From Myxococcus stipitatus (GTDB lineage: Bacteria > Myxococcota > Myxococcia > Myxococcales > Myxococcaceae), in assembly GCF_037414475.1 (NCBI RefSeq), contig NZ_CP147913.1, forward strand, positions 9,062,501-9,126,500: a stretch of DNA of 64,000 nucleotides, in the 5' to 3' direction. This document shows positions 41,933 through 52,150 of the stretch, piece after piece. The position numbers and the translations under genes are program-made. Below the pieces are notes generated by a model that did not search any database, was not told the origin of the DNA, and worked only from the letters and a program-made list of their open reading frames with translations. Every line of letters starts with the position of its first letter. Position 1 is the stretch's first letter.

Positions 41933-42037
41933 CTGCGCAACCCTCCGAAATCACTGGTGAGTTCCACCGGCAGGTGTCGGAGGGTTGCGACTTTCTTCAC
42001 ACCAGGGCGAGCATGCAACTTGCCCCTCGTCCCCATC

Positions 42038-43312
42038 ATGCTCGCCAACCTCCACAACGCCGACATCCCGCGGCCCGTTCTCGACGTCATTGCCCGGCTG
42101 CGCGAGCTCGGTCATGCCGTGTACCTCGTCGGCGGCTGTGTCCGGGACATGGTTCGCAAGGTCCACCCCAAGGACTTTGACGTCGCCACCAGCGCGCTCC
42201 CCGAAGAGGTCCAGCGCGCTTTCCGCAAGGTCATCCCCACTGGCATCCAGCATGGCACCGTGACGGTGGTCCAGGGGGGCACCCACGTCGAGGTCACGAC
42301 GTTCCGCTCGGAAGGGGATTACCTCGACGGGCGCCGGCCCAGCTCCGTCGCCTTCGAGCGCGACATCGTCAAGGACCTGTCCCGCCGCGACTTCACCATC
42401 AACGCGATGGCCTACAACCCGCTGGACCGGGACCTCGTGGACCCCTTCGGCGGTCAGTCGGACCTCCAGGCGCAACTCATCCGCTGCGTCGGCTCGGCCC
42501 TGGAGCGTTTCTCCGAAGATGGACTTCGCCCCATGCGCGCCGTCCGCTTCGCCGCCGTCCTCGGCTTCTCGCTCGACCCGGACACTCGCGCCGCCATCCC
42601 CGCGACCCTCGGCGTCTTCCGCAAGGTTGCCCTCGAGCGCGTCCGTGAGGAACTGGTCAAGCTGCTGCTGTCTCCCCGCGCCGAAGGCGGCCTTGTCCTG
42701 CTCTCGGACACAGGTCTGCTCGACGTGTTCCTCCCCGAGGTCGCTCGCGCGAGTCCAGAGGAGGCCCGACTCGCTCGCGCCGCGGTCCAGGCTGCTCCTT
42801 TGGACATCGAGATCCGCATGGCCGTGCTGCTCGCGGACCTCGTCGACCGTGCCCTGGCTCGCGAGGTCGGCCTGCGGCTCAAGTTCCCCAATAAGTCCGC
42901 CGACCTCGTTGCTCTCCTTGTCGAGAACGCGAAGCTCGAGGCGCGACTCTCGGACGCGGACCCCGCCTTGCGCAGGCTCCTGGCTCGAGTCAGCCTCGCT
43001 CATCTCCCCGCGCTCCTCGCCGTGGCCCGCGCCCGCGTCCAGGCCCGCGCCCCAGAGCGACTGTCCGCCCTGGAGCAGTTGTGTGCACGCCTGGAGGCGC
43101 TCGCCGCCGCCAAGCCCCCTCTGGTTCCGAAGGAGCTCGCCCTCACGGGGGGCGATATCATGGCAACCCTCGGCGTCGGGCCTTCACCCGTCGTCGGAGA
43201 GGCCACGCGCTTCCTCATGGAGTCCGTGCTCGACGACCCCTCCCTGAACACCGCCGAGGCACTCAAGCGCCAGCTTCAGTCCTGGCACTCCGCGCGCCCG
43301 ACCTCCTCCTGA
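42038..43312 (+). CDS. CCA tRNA nucleotidyltransferase / poly(A) polymerase family
   Basis: Class II nucleotidyltransferase. LVGGCVRDMVRKVHPKDFDVATSALPEEV carries the GG-x-VRD and DxD catalytic motif (residues ~24-45; quoted here by parts VGGCVRDM and KDFDVATSA), RRDFTINAMAYN is the ribose-binding motif and ERFSEDGLRPMRAVRF the RR motif that selects ATP/CTP. 424 residues. It either repairs or adds the CCA end (needed by both tRNA genes here, which lack it) or polyadenylates RNA; the absence of a PcnB-type extended basic tail favours CCA addition. ATG 42038 lies in a CCCATC context without a clear ribosome site. Confidence 0.85.
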   Translation: MLANLHNADIPRPVLDVIARLRELGHAVYLVGGCVRDMVRKVHPKDFDVATSALPEEVQRAFRKVIPTGIQHGTVTVVQGGTHVEVTTFRSEGDYLDGRRPSSVAFERDIVKDLSRRDFTINAMAYNPLDRDLVDPFGGQSDLQAQLIRCVGSALERFSEDGLRPMRAVRFAAVLGFSLDPDTRAAIPATLGVFRKVALERVREELVKLLLSPRAEGGLVLLSDTGLLDVFLPEVARASPEEARLARAAVQAAPLDIEIRMAVLLADLVDRALAREVGLRLKFPNKSADLVALLVENAKLEARLSDADPALRRLLARVSLAHLPALLAVARARVQARAPERLSALEQLCARLEALAAAKPPLVPKELALTGGDIMATLGVGPSPVVGEATRFLMESVLDDPSLNTAEALKRQLQSWHSARPTSS

Positions 43313-43450
43313 CCCTCTTGGATGGACCCAATCCGGGCCTCTCCCGCCACGTCAGTGGCCCCAGTGGGTCCTCTGCCACGGTCCAGTTCCGGCACACCCA
43401 CGCGTCCTCCCGCGTGCGCCCGGGCGTCCAGGCGTGTAGGAAGGGGCACC

Positions 43451-44497
<1,047 letters not shown>

Positions 44498-44528
44498 GTT
44501 CGAGTCGTCTTCAGGGAGGAAGCGGGAC

Positions 44529-45302
44529 ATGGCGCAGCGCCTCGTGGGATGTCTGTTCGCTGCGGGAATCGCGAGCCTCGCCACCGCTTGCAAGGAACGC
44601 TCGGACAAGCCCATCGCGGGCCTCCTCGCGGCCGGTGCCCCCGTCCTCCGCACCGAGGGCAAGGAGCAGCGCACCGTGGCAGTGGGCGCCCAGCTCCTGG
44701 GCGACGTGACACTCACCGCCACCGGCCCCGCCGTGCTGGAGTACTTCGGCGGAGGACTTCGCTTCCTCGAGAAGGGTGACACGCTGGAGGTTGGCGACGC
44801 GGGCGAGGCGAAGCTCCACGGCTCCAACCTCCCTCCTCGCCGCTGGGTCGATGGCGGCATCCAAGATGCCCAGCGAGTGCCGCGCATCGTCGCCGCTCGG
44901 TACACCAACGTGCAGGTGACGCCCGCCAGCGCACACGAAGACGCGTACACCTCCACCCAGTACTTCGTCGCTTTCTTCACGCCCAACGGCCTGCGGAACC
45001 TGGGCTCCGACACCCAGCACGACGGGCCTCACCAGCCACTGCCCCCGCCGCCATTCCGCCCCAAGGTCCCCTTCATCCACGCGGGAGACCTGGGCGAGGG
45101 GGGCCTGGTCGCCGTCGTCGACGATGGCTTCGCCGTGGCGGAGACCGATGACCTCGCCACCGCCGTGCTGCTCGAAGGCCGCGAGGTGCCCCTGGGCCGC
45201 ACCGTCCGCCTGCTCGTGCCGGATGGCTCGGAGGTCATCCTCAAGGGTACCAACGGCGCCGAAGTGACGGTCGAGGGCCCCGTCGACCTGCGCATGCGCT
45301 GA
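44529..45302 (+). CDS. Lipoprotein of unknown function
   Basis: Start ATG 44529 (MAQRLVGCLFAAGIASLATAC, lipobox with Cys21), with AGGGAGGAAG a few bases upstream. The mature 237 residues are beta-rich (VGAQLLGDVTLTATGPAVLEYFGG in two parts, RIVAARYTNVQVTPAS, EVILKGTNGAEVTVEGPVDL), with a Pro-rich HQPLPPPPFRPKVPF hinge in the middle. The two halves each end in a beta-strand with a VEGP- or VTLTA-like turn, so it may be an internal duplication. No family recognised. It is 31 bases from mnmA. Confidence 0.65.
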   Translation: MAQRLVGCLFAAGIASLATACKERSDKPIAGLLAAGAPVLRTEGKEQRTVAVGAQLLGDVTLTATGPAVLEYFGGGLRFLEKGDTLEVGDAGEAKLHGSNLPPRRWVDGGIQDAQRVPRIVAARYTNVQVTPASAHEDAYTSTQYFVAFFTPNGLRNLGSDTQHDGPHQPLPPPPFRPKVPFIHAGDLGEGGLVAVVDDGFAVAETDDLATAVLLEGREVPLGRTVRLLVPDGSEVILKGTNGAEVTVEGPVDLRMR

Positions 45303-45389
45303 GCCACTCCCACACCTCGTTTCAGAGGGCGGTTTGTCCTCGCGGGCGCGCCTTCTGTAGAGTCCACCGTCCCTCTGCGGAGGTGTGCC

Positions 45390-45761
45390 ATGACGAGGAG
45401 TGAGCTCATCGAGCGCGTCGCGGAGCGTGCGCCCCACGTGCCGCGCCGGGAGTTGGAAGGCATCGTCCACGCTGTCTTCGACTGCATGGCCCAGGCGCTC
45501 GTGGCCGGCAAGCGCATCGAGCTGCGCGGCTTCGGAGTCTTCGCGCTTCGCACCCGTCGCGCGAGGACGGGGCGCAATCCCAAGACAGGCAAGAGCGTCG
45601 CCGTGCCCGAGCGCCGGACCCTGACCTTCGCCGCGGGCAAGGAGCTGCGCGCGAGGCTCAATGCACCGGCGCCTCGACAGGAGCCCGTGGGCGCGGTGCT
45701 TCCCACCGTGGCGCTCGCTTCCTCACCGCGCGCGGAAACCCCCACGTCCCTCGTGTCGTAG
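45390..45761 (+). CDS. HU/IHF-family DNA-binding protein
   Basis: Histone-like bending protein. TRSELIERVAERAPHVPRRELEGIVHAVFDCMAQAL is the dimerisation helix pair (in two parts), IELRGFGVFALRTRRARTGRNPKTGKSVAVPERR contains the GFGxF turn and the DNA-inserting RNPKTG arm (Pro at the tip), and TFAAGKELRARLN closes the fold. The length of 123 is longer than HU (90) because of a ~30-residue Pro/Ala-rich tail after the fold, unlike typical IHF. Sequence is nearest the IHF-beta type. AGGTG lies before the ATG. Confidence 0.9.
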   Translation: MTRSELIERVAERAPHVPRRELEGIVHAVFDCMAQALVAGKRIELRGFGVFALRTRRARTGRNPKTGKSVAVPERRTLTFAAGKELRARLNAPAPRQEPVGAVLPTVALASSPRAETPTSLVS

Positions 45762-45894
45762 CGGTGCTCCCGAGCGCGTTTCCGTGAATTTGACCCGTGG
45801 GGGGGTGGGGCGTACTTTGCCTCGACGCCGACGCTACAGGCCGCAACACGGACTCGTGTGGCCCGTGCCGTCCGCGCACGAGGAACCCTGAGTC

Positions 45895-46785
45895 ATGCGC
45901 GACGCACACCGGATGAAAGAGAAGTTCGATGTCTCGCTCGACAACCGGCAGATTGTCAGTCTGTTGATTGCCGGCATTGTCGTGCTCGGTGCCGTGTTCG
46001 TGCTGGGCGTCGTCGTGGGGAAGAAGCTCGCCGGCGACGCGCACGCGTCCAGCGCTCCCGACCTGCTCTCCGCGTTGGATGCCAACGCGCAGGCGCTCCA
46101 GGCCGTGCAGAAGGAGCCGCACCTCACCTTCCAGGATGAGCTCACGCGCAAGGCCTCCGCCGAGCCCGTGGCCCCGCCCGCGCCCAAGCCCGCCGTCGCC
46201 GCCGCCAAGCCCGCGGCCGAGAAGCCCGCGCCCAAGCCGTCCGAGCCGGTGAAGACCGCCGCGCTGGCCCCGACGCCAGACCCGGACACGGGTGAGCTTC
46301 CTCCCGAGGAGCCCTCCGACGAGCCCGTCGCCGCCGCCAAGCCCGCGGCCGAGAAGCCCGCGCCCGCTCCGGAGAAGCCGACCACCCCCGAGAAGCCCAC
46401 GACGGCCGTCGCCGCCAAGCCCGCCACGGTGTCAGGCAAGGTGGAGTCCGCGCCCGTGCCGACGCGGACCATGCAGAAGGAGGGCGGGGGGATGAAGGAG
46501 GCCATCGCTCGCGCCACCGCGCAGCCTCCGGACCCGGCGGTGAAGGGTGGGGCCTTCACGCTCCAGCTCTCGGCCTTCCAAGACAAGCAGGAGGCGGACC
46601 GCTTCATGGCCCGGTTGCGTGATAGAGGCTATGCCCCCTATATCGTCTCCGCGGAGGTCGCGGGGAAGGGCACCTGGTACCGCGTGCGCATGGGAACGTT
46701 CGCCTCGAAGGACGCGGCGGCGCGGTATCTGTCAGACTTCAAGCGTGAGACCCAGCTCGACGCGTTCGTGGCCGGCACGAACTGA
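45895..46785 (+). CDS. SPOR-domain membrane protein
   Basis: Peptidoglycan-binding, FtsN-like layout: a short cytoplasmic head, one transmembrane helix (VSLLIAGIVVLGAVFVLGVVVG, ~21-42), a long Ala/Pro/Lys-rich periplasmic stalk (~75-205) with repeated KPAAEKPAPKP blocks, and a C-terminal SPOR domain (GAFTLQLSAFQDKQEADRF, GYAPYIVSAEVAGKGTWYRVRMG in parts, ending LDAFVAGT). SPOR domains bind denuded glycan at division sites. Start at 45895 or the internal ATG at 45913. In myxobacteria such proteins may also serve in cell shape; no neighbour fixes the role. Confidence 0.85.
   Translation: MRDAHRMKEKFDVSLDNRQIVSLLIAGIVVLGAVFVLGVVVGKKLAGDAHASSAPDLLSALDANAQALQAVQKEPHLTFQDELTRKASAEPVAPPAPKPAVAAAKPAAEKPAPKPSEPVKTAALAPTPDPDTGELPPEEPSDEPVAAAKPAAEKPAPAPEKPTTPEKPTTAVAAKPATVSGKVESAPVPTRTMQKEGGGMKEAIARATAQPPDPAVKGGAFTLQLSAFQDKQEADRFMARLRDRGYAPYIVSAEVAGKGTWYRVRMGTFASKDAAARYLSDFKRETQLDAFVAGTN
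46194..46365 (+). repeat. 40-bp direct repeat in the SPOR-protein stalk
   Basis: 46194-46233 and 46326-46365 are identical over 40 bases (both start CGTCGCC and end CCCGCGCCC) and encode the same KPAAEKPAP block, 92 bases apart. Recombination between them would shorten the stalk by 44 residues in frame (132 bases). Confidence 0.8.
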
Positions 46786-46813
46786 GGCTCGGGCGAGGAA
46801 GACAGGAAGCACC

Positions 46814-47176
46814 ATGACGACGACGAGGCGGGTGGAGAAGCCCTGGGGCCATGAGCTCATCTGGGCCCACACCGAACGCTATGTGGGCAAGCTGCTGCAC
46901 GTGAAGCAGGGCCACAAGCTCAGCCTGCAGTACCACAACCAGAAGGACGAGACGATTCACGTCCAGAGCGGCCGGCTGCTCTTCGTCGTCGACGAGGGAC
47001 AGGGGCTCATCGAGCGGGAGATGAACCCGGGCGAGAGCTACCACATCAAGCCCCTCACCAAGCACCGCATGGTGGCCATCACCGACTGCGACATCCTCGA
47101 GGTCAGCACCCCCGAGCTGGACGATGTCGTGCGCCTGGAGGACTCCTACGGCCGGACCGGCACCAGCAAGCCGTAG
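46814..47176 (+). CDS. Mannose-6-phosphate isomerase-type cupin protein
   Basis: A 120-residue cupin of the type II mannose-6-phosphate isomerase class (the C-terminal domain of ManC/AlgA). KPWGHELIWAHT opens the fold; KQGHKLSLQYHNQKDE (two metal His and Gln/Glu) and LTKHRMVAITD (third His) are the cupin metal sites, and GESYHIKPLTKH follows the turn. ATG 46814 with AGGAAG upstream. As a stand-alone domain it may isomerise mannose-6-phosphate to fructose-6-phosphate; small cupins with this sequence also occur as sugar-binding proteins. It precedes a sugar-nucleotide gene group on the same strand. Confidence 0.85.
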   Translation: MTTTRRVEKPWGHELIWAHTERYVGKLLHVKQGHKLSLQYHNQKDETIHVQSGRLLFVVDEGQGLIEREMNPGESYHIKPLTKHRMVAITDCDILEVSTPELDDVVRLEDSYGRTGTSKP

Positions 47177-47206
47177 GCGCCAGGTGATGAAGGCGCGGCT
47201 CGCCGC

Positions 47207-47836
47207 TCAGTCGCGGGCCGCGTTGTTGGGGTTGCGAGTCCACTTGTCGACGGTGCCGTCGCCGTCCAGGTCCTCGCCGATGCGGTCCACCTGACCGCCT
47301 TCCCAGTACTCCCAATAGTCGACACGGCCGTCGCTGTTGGTGTCGCTCTCCTTACGCACCAGCGCCCCGCGCTCGTAGTAGGAGACGCTGTCCGCGCGGC
47401 CGTCGCCGTCGAAGTCCCGCTCGCGGCGCGTGTTGGCCCCCTTCTCGTAGAGATAGGTGGCGTCCACCTTGCCGTCGAAGTCCAGGTCCATCACCTCGCG
47501 CATCAACGCGCCCGTCTCGTCGAAGTAACGAGCAAGGTCCGCGCGGCCGTCCCAGTTCAGGTCCAGCTCCTGGCGCACCTTTCGCAACCGCTCCTCGCCA
47601 TCCGGGCCGCGGTCCGCGACGGTGTACGTCCACACATCGGGCTTCCCGTCGCCGTTCACGTCCTGAGGTGTGACGTGTTCGCCCTTCGTGGGCTCTGGGC
47701 GGATGCGCTCGGAGAGGGCGGGTGAGGAGTCACCCGGGGCGCCGGGGGAGGGTTGGGAGGCCTTGCTTCCGGCACACCCCGCGAGCAGTCCCGAGGTCAC
47801 CAACCCGAGGGAGATCCAGCGTTTGCTTCCGGTCAT
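47207..47836 (-). CDS. Lipoprotein with six EF-hand-like calcium loops
   Basis: A 209-residue lipoprotein (start ATG 47836; [10 protein letters not shown], Cys21). After a Ser/Pro linker come six loops of the DxDGDGxxD type: [45 protein letters not shown] and DLDGDGTVD, spaced about 20-27 residues with short beta strands between, ending in a KWTRNPN tail. This is the thrombospondin type 3 / VCBS style of calcium-bound surface repeat rather than true EF-hand pairs. Probably structured by calcium outside the cell. Divergent from the RHH gene across an A/T-rich spacer. Confidence 0.8.
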   Translation of the reverse strand: MTGSKRWISLGLVTSGLLAGCAGSKASQPSPGAPGDSSPALSERIRPEPTKGEHVTPQDVNGDGKPDVWTYTVADRGPDGEERLRKVRQELDLNWDGRADLARYFDETGALMREVMDLDFDGKVDATYLYEKGANTRRERDFDGDGRADSVSYYERGALVRKESDTNSDGRVDYWEYWEGGQVDRIGEDLDGDGTVDKWTRNPNNAARD

Positions 47837-47904
47837 GCGGTACTCCCGGGACGCCGGAGCGTCACCGCCGTCGCGTGTGCACGAGATGCTTTCGCGCGCC
47901 ACGT

Positions 47905-47930
47905 CATTCCATATATTTTCACATATCGCC
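47905..47930. promoter_or_regulatory. A/T-rich divergent promoter region with near-palindromic ATAT pair
   Basis: A spot in GC-rich DNA reading CATATATTTTCACATATCG, with ATAT on both sides of a short centre. It lies between the divergent lipoprotein and RHH genes and directly before the RHH ATG, so it could be a -10 box and operator of the RHH protein. Confidence 0.35.
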
Positions 47931-48110
47931 ATGGCCCGAAAGAAGATCAGCACCACCATCTACATCACCCCGGAGCAGAACGAGCTCCTCAAGGCGCTGA
48001 ACCAGAAGACGAAGGTGCCCGTGGCCGAGTACATCCGCCAGGGCATCGACCTGGTCTTGGAGAAGTACAAGGCGCAGCTGCCAGGGCAGGCGACCTTCGA
48101 CGAAATCTGA
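47931..48110 (+). CDS. Ribbon-helix-helix DNA-binding protein
   Basis: Fifty-nine residues in the Arc/CopG/ribbon-helix-helix layout: [13 protein letters not shown] (the DNA-contacting strand), [12 protein letters not shown] (helix 1), [19 protein letters not shown] (helix 2). It acts as a dimer or higher assembly on inverted repeats, commonly its own promoter; the A/T-rich site just upstream is a candidate. Some such proteins are antitoxins, but no toxin gene is next to it; the following gene is a sugar-nucleotide enzyme 17 bases downstream, so it might regulate that cluster. Earlier in-frame codons are just the spacer. Confidence 0.8.
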   Translation: MARKKISTTIYITPEQNELLKALNQKTKVPVAEYIRQGIDLVLEKYKAQLPGQATFDEI

Positions 48111-48127
48111 AAGACACGAGGCGCGAC

Positions 48128-49093
48128 GTGAAAAGCATGCAGGGGAAGCGAGTGGTGGTTCTGGGGGGCGCGGGCTTCGTGGGCTCGCACCTGTGCGAGC
48201 GCCTGCTGGACGACGGCGCGGCCTCCGTGACGGCCGTGGACAACCTCATCACGGGCAATGAAGAGAACCTGCGCACGCTCAAGGGGCGTCCGGGCTTCAG
48301 CTACGTGAAGGCGGACATCGTCGAGGGCATCCCCGTGCAGGGGCCGGTCGACTACGTGTTGAACCTGGCCTCGCCCGCATCGCCCATCGACTACGCGAAC
48401 CTCCCGCTGGAGACGCTGCGCGTGGGCTCCATCGGCACGGAGAACGGGCTGAAGCTGGCGGAGGCGAACAACGCGGTCTTCCTGATGGCCTCCACCTCCG
48501 AGGTGTACGGAGATCCGCTGGTCCACCCGCAGCGCGAGGACTACTGGGGCAACGTCAATCCCATCGGCCCGCGCTCCGTGTACGACGAGGCCAAGCGCTA
48601 CGCGGAGGCCATCACCGCGGCCTACGGGCGCAAGGGCGTGCAGGTCCGCATCGTTCGCATCTTCAACACCTACGGACCGCGCATGCGGCTCAATGATGGC
48701 CGCGTGGTGCCCGCGTTCGTGGGTCAGGCGCTCAAAGGCGAGGACTTCACCGTCTTCGGCGACGGCAGCCAGACGCGCTCGTTCTGTTACGTGAAGGACC
48801 TGGTGGATGGTCTGGTCCGGCTGGCACTGTCGGACGAGCCTCATCCGGTCAACATCGGCAACCCGCGGGAGATGACCATCCGTCAGTTCGCGGAGGCTGT
48901 GCGCGCCGCGGCGGGTGGGGGCGGGCGAATCATCGAGAAGCCCCTGCCCAAGGACGACCCGAAGCAGCGGCAGCCGGACATCACACGCGCGCGCTCGATC
49001 CTGGCCTGGGAGCCGAAGGTGCCGCTGGAGGACGGTTTGCGGGAGACCATCGCGTGGTTCCGCGAGGTTGCCGTGCGCCGTGCGTCGGCATAG
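48128..49093 (+). CDS. NAD-dependent epimerase/decarboxylase, UDP-glucuronate decarboxylase-like
   Basis: A 321-residue short-chain dehydrogenase-type enzyme (GTG 48128; ATG 48137 is the alternative). [19 protein letters not shown] is the NAD motif, and [60 protein letters not shown] (YxxxK at Tyr-Asp-Glu-Ala-Lys) and [10 protein letters not shown] follow. The VNPIGPR-x-YDE-K set is typical of UDP-xylose synthases, which decarboxylate UDP-glucuronate. A strict assignment needs comparison with other UDP-sugar modifying enzymes. Followed 70 bases later by a second epimerase, so likely one operon for surface-sugar precursors. Confidence 0.85.
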   Translation: MKSMQGKRVVVLGGAGFVGSHLCERLLDDGAASVTAVDNLITGNEENLRTLKGRPGFSYVKADIVEGIPVQGPVDYVLNLASPASPIDYANLPLETLRVGSIGTENGLKLAEANNAVFLMASTSEVYGDPLVHPQREDYWGNVNPIGPRSVYDEAKRYAEAITAAYGRKGVQVRIVRIFNTYGPRMRLNDGRVVPAFVGQALKGEDFTVFGDGSQTRSFCYVKDLVDGLVRLALSDEPHPVNIGNPREMTIRQFAEAVRAAAGGGGRIIEKPLPKDDPKQRQPDITRARSILAWEPKVPLEDGLRETIAWFREVAVRRASA

Positions 49094-49163
49094 GTTGCCG
49101 CGCGAGACAGCCAAGTAATCAAAGACAGGTTTGGCCACGGCCGGGTGGCGGGGAGACGGAAGC

Positions 49164-50108
49164 GTGAAAGTCCTGGTGACGGGTGGAGCGGGCTTCATCG
49201 GCTCGCACGTGTGCGATGAGTTCCTGGGGGCAGGGCATGAGGTCATCGCGCTGGATGACCTCTCCAGCGGCAAGCGGGAGAACCTGGACCCTCGCGTCCG
49301 GCTGGCGGTTCATGACATCCGCAGCCGCGAGGCCGCCGAGCTCATCAAGTCGGAGAAGCCGCAGGTCGTCTGTCACCTGGCCGCGCAGATGGATGTGCGT
49401 CGCAGCGTGGAGGACCCCAGCTTCGACGCGGACGTGAACATCCGCGGCATGCTCAACCTGCTGGAGGCCTCGCGTGTCTCCGGGGTGAAGAAGGTCATCT
49501 TCAGCTCGACTGGCGGCGCCATCTACGGCGAGCAGGACGTCTTCCCCGCGCCGGAGTCCCACGCGACGCGTCCGGTGTCGCCGTATGGCGCGTCCAAGGC
49601 GGCCGGCGAGCTGTACCTGGGCTACTACCGGGCGCAATACGGCCTGCCGTACGTGGCCCTGCGCTACGCCAATGTGTACGGCCCCCGTCAGAACCCGCAC
49701 GGCGAGGCGGGCGTGGTGGCCATCTTCTGCCAGCGCCTGCTCTCCGGGCAGGGCTGCACCATCTACGGCGAGGGCAAGCAGACCCGCGACTTCGTCTTCG
49801 GGCCCGACGTGGCCCGGGCCAACAGGCTGGCGTTCGAGAAGGACTATGTGGGCGCCATCAACATCGGCACGGGCGTGGAGACGGACATCAACCGCCTCTA
49901 CTCGCTGCTGGCCGAGGCGGCGGGCTCGTCCGCTCCCGCGGCCCATGCCCCTGGCAAGCCCGGGGAGCAGTTGCGTTCATGCATCGACAACTCGCTCGCG
50001 AAGAAGGTGCTCGGGTGGGAGCCCGGCGCCGACCTGCGCGAGGGGGCTCGCCGCACCCTGGCCTACTTCCGCCAGAAGCTGGCTTCACCGGAGCGGGCCC
50101 ACGGCTAG
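49164..50108 (+). CDS. GalE-like NAD-dependent nucleotide-sugar epimerase
   Basis: A 314-residue enzyme from GTG 49164, with GGGGAGACGGA upstream. VLVTGGAGFIGSHVCDEFL is the NAD-binding motif, FSSTGGAIYGE is the Ser of the catalytic triad, SPYGASKAAGELYL has YxxxK, and LRYANVYGPRQNPHGEAGVVA and GDGKQTRDFVFGPDVARAN-like segments complete the family. It is of UDP-glucose 4-epimerase type but with the short-chain length of bacterial UDP-GlcNAc epimerases, so the exact substrate is open. The pair with the decarboxylase-like enzyme points to a polysaccharide-precursor operon. Confidence 0.85.
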   Translation: MKVLVTGGAGFIGSHVCDEFLGAGHEVIALDDLSSGKRENLDPRVRLAVHDIRSREAAELIKSEKPQVVCHLAAQMDVRRSVEDPSFDADVNIRGMLNLLEASRVSGVKKVIFSSTGGAIYGEQDVFPAPESHATRPVSPYGASKAAGELYLGYYRAQYGLPYVALRYANVYGPRQNPHGEAGVVAIFCQRLLSGQGCTIYGEGKQTRDFVFGPDVARANRLAFEKDYVGAINIGTGVETDINRLYSLLAEAAGSSAPAAHAPGKPGEQLRSCIDNSLAKKVLGWEPGADLREGARRTLAYFRQKLASPERAHG

Positions 50109-50335
50109 GGCCTGAAGGCCGGGCGGAGGGCAGGGGAGTCCGGGAGGGAACGCCCTCCTGGGCGGGGACTTAGAGGCCCCCGTCTTGCCTTGGCCGCGTA
50201 TGTCCCCTCGGGGCATGATGGTTGGGGAACAATCGGGCTCCCCCGGTGGGTTGCTCGTTTGGTGGGCGTTCGCGCGTAGATTTTCGCGCGGTTCGATGTT
50301 AGTCACGCCCGCTTCTTCCGACGAGCGCCCCGAAC

Positions 50336-52147
50336 ATGCCGGCTGAAAACGCGCACATCCGCAACTTCTGCATCATCGCCCATATCGACCACGGAAAGTC
50401 GACGCTCGCTGATCGCCTCCTCGACAAGACGGGGACGCTGAGCAAGCGCGAGGCACAGGCCCAGTTCCTCGACAACATGGACATCGAGCGCGAACGGGGC
50501 ATCACCATCAAAGCCCAGTCCGTGCGGATGAACTACACCGCGAAGGACGGCAAGCAGTACGTCCTCAACCTCATCGACACGCCGGGACACGTCGACTTCG
50601 CCTACGAGGTGAGCCGCAGCCTCGCCGCGTGCGAGGGCTCGCTCCTGGTGGTGGATGCGTCGCAGGGTGTGGAGGCGCAGACGTTGGCCAACGTCTACAT
50701 GGCGCTGGACCACAACCTCGAGATCATCCCGGTCATCAACAAGATCGACCTGCCCAGTGCGGACGTGGCTCGCACGCGGGCGGAGATTGAAGACGTCATC
50801 GGCATCGACGCGTCGGTGGCGGTGCCGGCCTCCGCGAAGGAGGGCATCGGCATCCACGAGATTCTCGAGTCCGTGGTCGCCCGCGTGCCGCCGCCGAGCG
50901 GGTCTCCGGACGCGCCGCTCAAGGCCCTCATCTTCGATTCCTGGTACGACAACTACCGGGGCGTGGTGACGCTGGTGCGCGTGCTCGAGGGCACGCTCAA
51001 GCTCAAGCAGAAGATCAAGCTCTGGAGCAACAACAAGGTCTTCGAGGTCCAGGAGCTGGGCGTGTTCAGCCCGTTCTCCCGCCCGGTGCAGCAGCTCATG
51101 GCGGGCGAAGTGGGCGTGCTCGTCGCCAACATCAAGGAACTCCAGGACGCCAAGGTTGGCGACACCGTCACCGAGGAGGCCCGGCCCACGGAGACGCCGT
51201 TCCCCGGCTTCCAGGAAGTCAAGCCGATGGTGTTCTCCGGCATCTTCCCGGTGGACTCCGACCAGTACGAGAACCTGCGTGATGCGCTCGCGAAGCTGAA
51301 GCTCAACGATGCCGCGTTCACCTATGAGCCCGAGTCCTCCACGGCGCTCGGCTTCGGCTTCCGCTGCGGCTACCTGGGCCTGCTGCACATGGAGATCGTC
51401 CAGGAGCGCCTGGAGCGCGAGTACAACCTGGACCTCATCACCACCGCGCCCAGCGTGGTGTACCGCATCACCACCAGCAAGGGAGAGACGCTGCTGGTGG
51501 ACAACCCGGCGAAGCTGCCGGCGGTGCAGACCATCGAGAAGTTCGAGGAGCCGGTTCTCACCTGCCACATCCACGTCCCCAATGACCACCTGGGCGCCAT
51601 CCTGAAGCTGTGCCAGGAGCGCCGCGGTGTGCAGAAGGACATGAAGTACCTGGGCAGCAGCGGGCAGCGCGTGCAGGTGACGTACGAGATGCCGCTGGCC
51701 GAGGTCGTCTTCGACTTCTTCGACAAGCTCAAGAGCGTGTCGCGCGGCTACGCGAGCCTGGACTACGAGCTGTCCGGCTATCAGGAAGCGGACCTGGCGC
51801 GCCTGGACATCCTCATCAACGGGGACCCGGTGGACGCGCTGAGCGTCATCGTGCACCGCGAGCGCGCCTACCTGCGCGGCCGCGAGGTGTGCCAGAAGCT
51901 GAAGGAAGTCATCCCCAAGCAGATGTACGAAGTGGCCATCCAGGCGGCCATCGGCGCGAAGATCATCTCGCGTGAGACCATCTCCGCGATTCGCAAGAAC
52001 GTGCTCGCCAAGTGCTACGGCGGCGATATCAGCCGCAAGCGCAAGCTCCTCGAGAAGCAGAAGGAGGGCAAGAAGCGCATGAAGCAGGTGGGTACGGTGG
52101 AGATTCCGCAGGAGGCCTTCCTCGCGGTCCTCAAGACGGAGCAGTAG
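50336..52147 (+). CDS. lepA: Elongation factor 4 (LepA)
   Basis: Translational GTPase that back-translocates stalled ribosomes. [19 protein letters not shown] is the P-loop in the N-terminal G domain, DTPGHVDF is G3 and INKIDLPSA is G4. The C-terminal LepA-specific domain shows [20 protein letters not shown] and [18 protein letters not shown] at the very end. 603 residues, the standard length. It precedes lepB by three bases, as in many bacteria. The 227-base spacer before it has no gene; its GC-rich short inverted repeats are not strong enough to name. Confidence 0.97.
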   Translation: MPAENAHIRNFCIIAHIDHGKSTLADRLLDKTGTLSKREAQAQFLDNMDIERERGITIKAQSVRMNYTAKDGKQYVLNLIDTPGHVDFAYEVSRSLAACEGSLLVVDASQGVEAQTLANVYMALDHNLEIIPVINKIDLPSADVARTRAEIEDVIGIDASVAVPASAKEGIGIHEILESVVARVPPPSGSPDAPLKALIFDSWYDNYRGVVTLVRVLEGTLKLKQKIKLWSNNKVFEVQELGVFSPFSRPVQQLMAGEVGVLVANIKELQDAKVGDTVTEEARPTETPFPGFQEVKPMVFSGIFPVDSDQYENLRDALAKLKLNDAAFTYEPESSTALGFGFRCGYLGLLHMEIVQERLEREYNLDLITTAPSVVYRITTSKGETLLVDNPAKLPAVQTIEKFEEPVLTCHIHVPNDHLGAILKLCQERRGVQKDMKYLGSSGQRVQVTYEMPLAEVVFDFFDKLKSVSRGYASLDYELSGYQEADLARLDILINGDPVDALSVIVHRERAYLRGREVCQKLKEVIPKQMYEVAIQAAIGAKIISRETISAIRKNVLAKCYGGDISRKRKLLEKQKEGKKRMKQVGTVEIPQEAFLAVLKTEQ

Positions 52148-52150
52148 CCC

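Noticed and set aside
47753-48127. Extension upstream of the UDP-glucuronate decarboxylase-like gene
   Set aside because: It runs through the RHH gene in another frame; the NAD motif begins right after GTG 48128.
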